Assembly (NCBI GenBank): GCA_019694835.1
Contig: JAIBBE010000110.1
Coordinates: forward strand, 1 to 6,070
Direction: 5' to 3'
DNA: 6,070 nucleotides
From: Fimbriimonadaceae bacterium
GTDB taxonomy: Bacteria > Armatimonadota > Fimbriimonadia > Fimbriimonadales > Fimbriimonadaceae
Of the stretch, positions 4,592 to 6,070 are shown piece by piece (within the stretch, counting starts at the first letter, position 1; each line of letters opens with the position of its first letter). The notes beneath the pieces are model-generated. The model saw only the letters and a list, made by a program, of their open reading frames with translations, did not search any database and was not told the DNA's origin. Position numbers and translations under genes: made by a program.

Positions 4592-6070
4592 TGACCCCCT
4601 TCGGAGAATTTCGCCCTGATGTTTCGGACTATCTCGGCTCTGCGACGCGCAATATCCTCAACGTGCTGCCGCGCGGGGATGGTTATGGACCGTTCAAGGC
4701 GTTCGCAGCCGCCACCCAGGCACTCCCCGCAGCGTGTCGGGGTGGCTTCTACGCACTGAAATCGGACGGCTCGGTACAGGTCTTTGCGGGAACGTCAAAG
4801 GGCCTCTATCGGCTCAACAATACCGATTTGAGCTGGGTTCCGGTTGGCAGGCTCGCCAACTGCACCATCTCCAATGCAAGCCCCGGCGTCGTCACCTATG
4901 CCAACACGTTCGCGGCCAATGATCCCGTTGTGTTTGCGGCGGGTGGCGGGACGCTGCCGGCAGAAATTGTCGCGGGCACGGTCTATTATGTCCATGCAAC
5001 GGGACTGTCTGGTTCTTCGTTCAGCGTAAGCGCAACCCCGGGCGGGACGCGCATCAATACGTCTGGCGGGTCCGGCACGGTCAAGATCACGGCCTATTAC
5101 GCGGCGCTGTCCAGCAACGCGCAATGGCAGTTTGCTCAGTTCGGCAATCTCGTGTTTGCCACGCAGGCCAACGACGTATTGCAGGTCTACAACCTGTCCT
5201 CTTCCACGCAGTTTGCGGATAACTCCGGCTCGCCTCCGCAAGCCGCCTATATCTCGGTTGTCGGTCGGTTTCTGGTTCTCTCGGGGCTTCTGTCCACGCC
5301 ATATCGAATTCAGTGGTCTGGGCTAAACGACACCACGAACTGGACGAGCGGCACAGGATCGTCGGACTACCAGGATTTCCCTGACGGCGGCATTGTTCGC
5401 GGCGTTGCAGGCGGCGAGTTCGGGATTGTGTTTCAGGATCAGACGATCCGGCGCATGTCATACCTGCCGGGCTCTGCAATCATCTTTCAGATCGAGCGCA
5501 TCACGCAAGACCTTGGGCTGTTCGCGCCGTATTCCATCGTCCGCGCCGGAGCAATGGTGTATTTCCGCGCCGGTCAGGGCTTTTACAAGATCGCTCCCGG
5601 AGGATACCCCGAGCAGATCGGGCGCGAGCGGGTTGACCGCACGTTTCTTGAAGACCTCGATACGTCAAACCTGCAATTGTTCATCGGCGCCGCCGATCCT
5701 CGCAGTTCGCGGGTGTTCTGGGCCTACAAATCCGGCGCTGGCGCAACAGGGCTCTACGACAAGCTGTTGGGCTATGACGCTGCTCTCGACAGGTTCTTCC
5801 CGTTGACCGCGAGCGGGGAATATCTGACCGGCATCTCACAGGCTGGCATTACGCTTGAAAACCTCGACACGATTTCGTCGTCCATCGACGCGCTGACCCT
5901 GACGCTGGACTCTTATGCAAGCTCGGTTCAACCGCAGCTCGCCCAATGGGACAGCAACCACAAGCAGGGCTTCTTTACCGGGTCGAACCTGGAGGCCACG
6001 CTAGAGACTGCAGAGCAGGGCACGGACAGCAAGCGCATTTTCGTAGGCGGATTTCGTCCCGTTACCGATG
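4591..6070 (+). CDS. Putative tail nozzle / tail tubular protein (5' part)
   Basis: The frame is open from GTG 4591 to the right edge, giving 493 codons so far with no stop; the C-terminus is missing. The GTG is chosen because GGAGGGG lies 8 bases upstream, and it shares one base with the HNH stop (TAGTG). The protein is beta-rich, with an N-terminal opening (RPDVSDYLG, then NILNVLPRGDGYGPFKAF) that I recognise from large tail proteins encoded after the adaptor in short-tailed phages. Other family-like segments are ALKSDGSVQVFAGTSKGLYRL (residues 55-75, cited as SDGSVQVFAG and KGLYRL), WQFAQFGNLVFAT at 179-191, YRIQWSGLNDTTNW at 238-251 and FRPVTD at 488-493. The repeated strand pattern suggests a beta-propeller-like fold, as in nozzle proteins related to T7 gp12 or P22 gp10. 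Residues about 91-167 look like an inserted module. The nozzle role is inferred from pattern and gene order. Confidence 0.78.
   Translation, partial: MTPFGEFRPDVSDYLGSATRNILNVLPRGDGYGPFKAFAAATQALPAACRGGFYALKSDGSVQVFAGTSKGLYRLNNTDLSWVPVGRLANCTISNASPGVVTYANTFAANDPVVFAAGGGTLPAEIVAGTVYYVHATGLSGSSFSVSATPGGTRINTSGGSGTVKITAYYAALSSNAQWQFAQFGNLVFATQANDVLQVYNLSSSTQFADNSGSPPQAAYISVVGRFLVLSGLLSTPYRIQWSGLNDTTNWTSGTGSSDYQDFPDGGIVRGVAGGEFGIVFQDQTIRRMSYLPGSAIIFQIERITQDLGLFAPYSIVRAGAMVYFRAGQGFYKIAPGGYPEQIGRERVDRTFLEDLDTSNLQLFIGAADPRSSRVFWAYKSGAGATGLYDKLLGYDAALDRFFPLTASGEYLTGISQAGITLENLDTISSSIDALTLTLDSYASSVQPQLAQWDSNHKQGFFTGSNLEATLETAEQGTDSKRIFVGGFRPVTD

Noticed and set aside
4795..5241. A 148-codon - strand open frame inside the nozzle gene
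   Set aside because: The + strand frame is continuous for 493 codons with clear family segments; the antisense frame is Arg-rich and unsupported.
1..6070. CRISPR arrays, tRNA genes, transposases, integrase, attachment sites or defence genes
   Set aside because: I scanned for regularly spaced repeats, cloverleaf patterns and such proteins and found none; coding density leaves almost no intergenic room.

Overview
The window is a virion-structure module from a tailed bacteriophage or prophage. Every gene supported by the sequence is on the + strand. The genes are closely packed and head to tail, with junctions from a 17-nt overlap to about 55 nt apart. Base composition is GC-rich, roughly 55-65% in the lines I counted by hand. 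Shine-Dalgarno sites are AGGAG-like and two genes start with GTG. Codon usage and protein style suggest a phage of an alphaproteobacterium, perhaps of the Rhizobiales. That host assignment is inference; no host gene, tRNA or integration site is present to confirm it.

Layout from left to right: (1) the 3' end of a small helical protein gene, in the usual place between portal and scaffold genes (1-231). (2) A scaffold-like protein with an acidic N-terminus, a coiled-coil centre and a basic C-terminus (263-1282). (3) The major capsid protein, related to the SU10 major head protein / DUF5309 group with the HK97 fold (1294-2304). (4) A small beta-rich protein, probably a head decoration protein (2320-2748), followed by a strong UUCG-loop terminator (2761-2791). 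(5, 6) Two small conserved proteins of unknown function (2804-3169 and 3153-3506). (7) A head-tail adaptor (3507-4160). (8) A free-standing HNH endonuclease of the homing type, lower in GC than its neighbours (4160-4591). (9) A large beta-rich tail protein, probably the tail nozzle/tubular protein of a short-tailed phage, which runs off the right edge (4591-6070).

Taken together, scaffold and coat protein build the procapsid, the decoration protein probably binds the mature shell, the adaptor docks below the portal, and the nozzle protein closes and extends the short tail. The terminator after the capsid/decoration pair probably reduces transcription into the low-copy connector and tail genes. 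The HNH gene is the one accessory element: its start overlaps the adaptor stop and its last codons hold the ribosome binding site for the nozzle gene.

I see no defence system, CRISPR array, RNA gene or clearly new system. The points most worth a second look are a repeated SFDDGV motif at both ends of the scaffold protein, an inserted beta-module in the nozzle protein, a 17-bp in-frame direct repeat in the adaptor gene, two competing starts for gene 5, and the close fit of the HNH gene between two essential genes.
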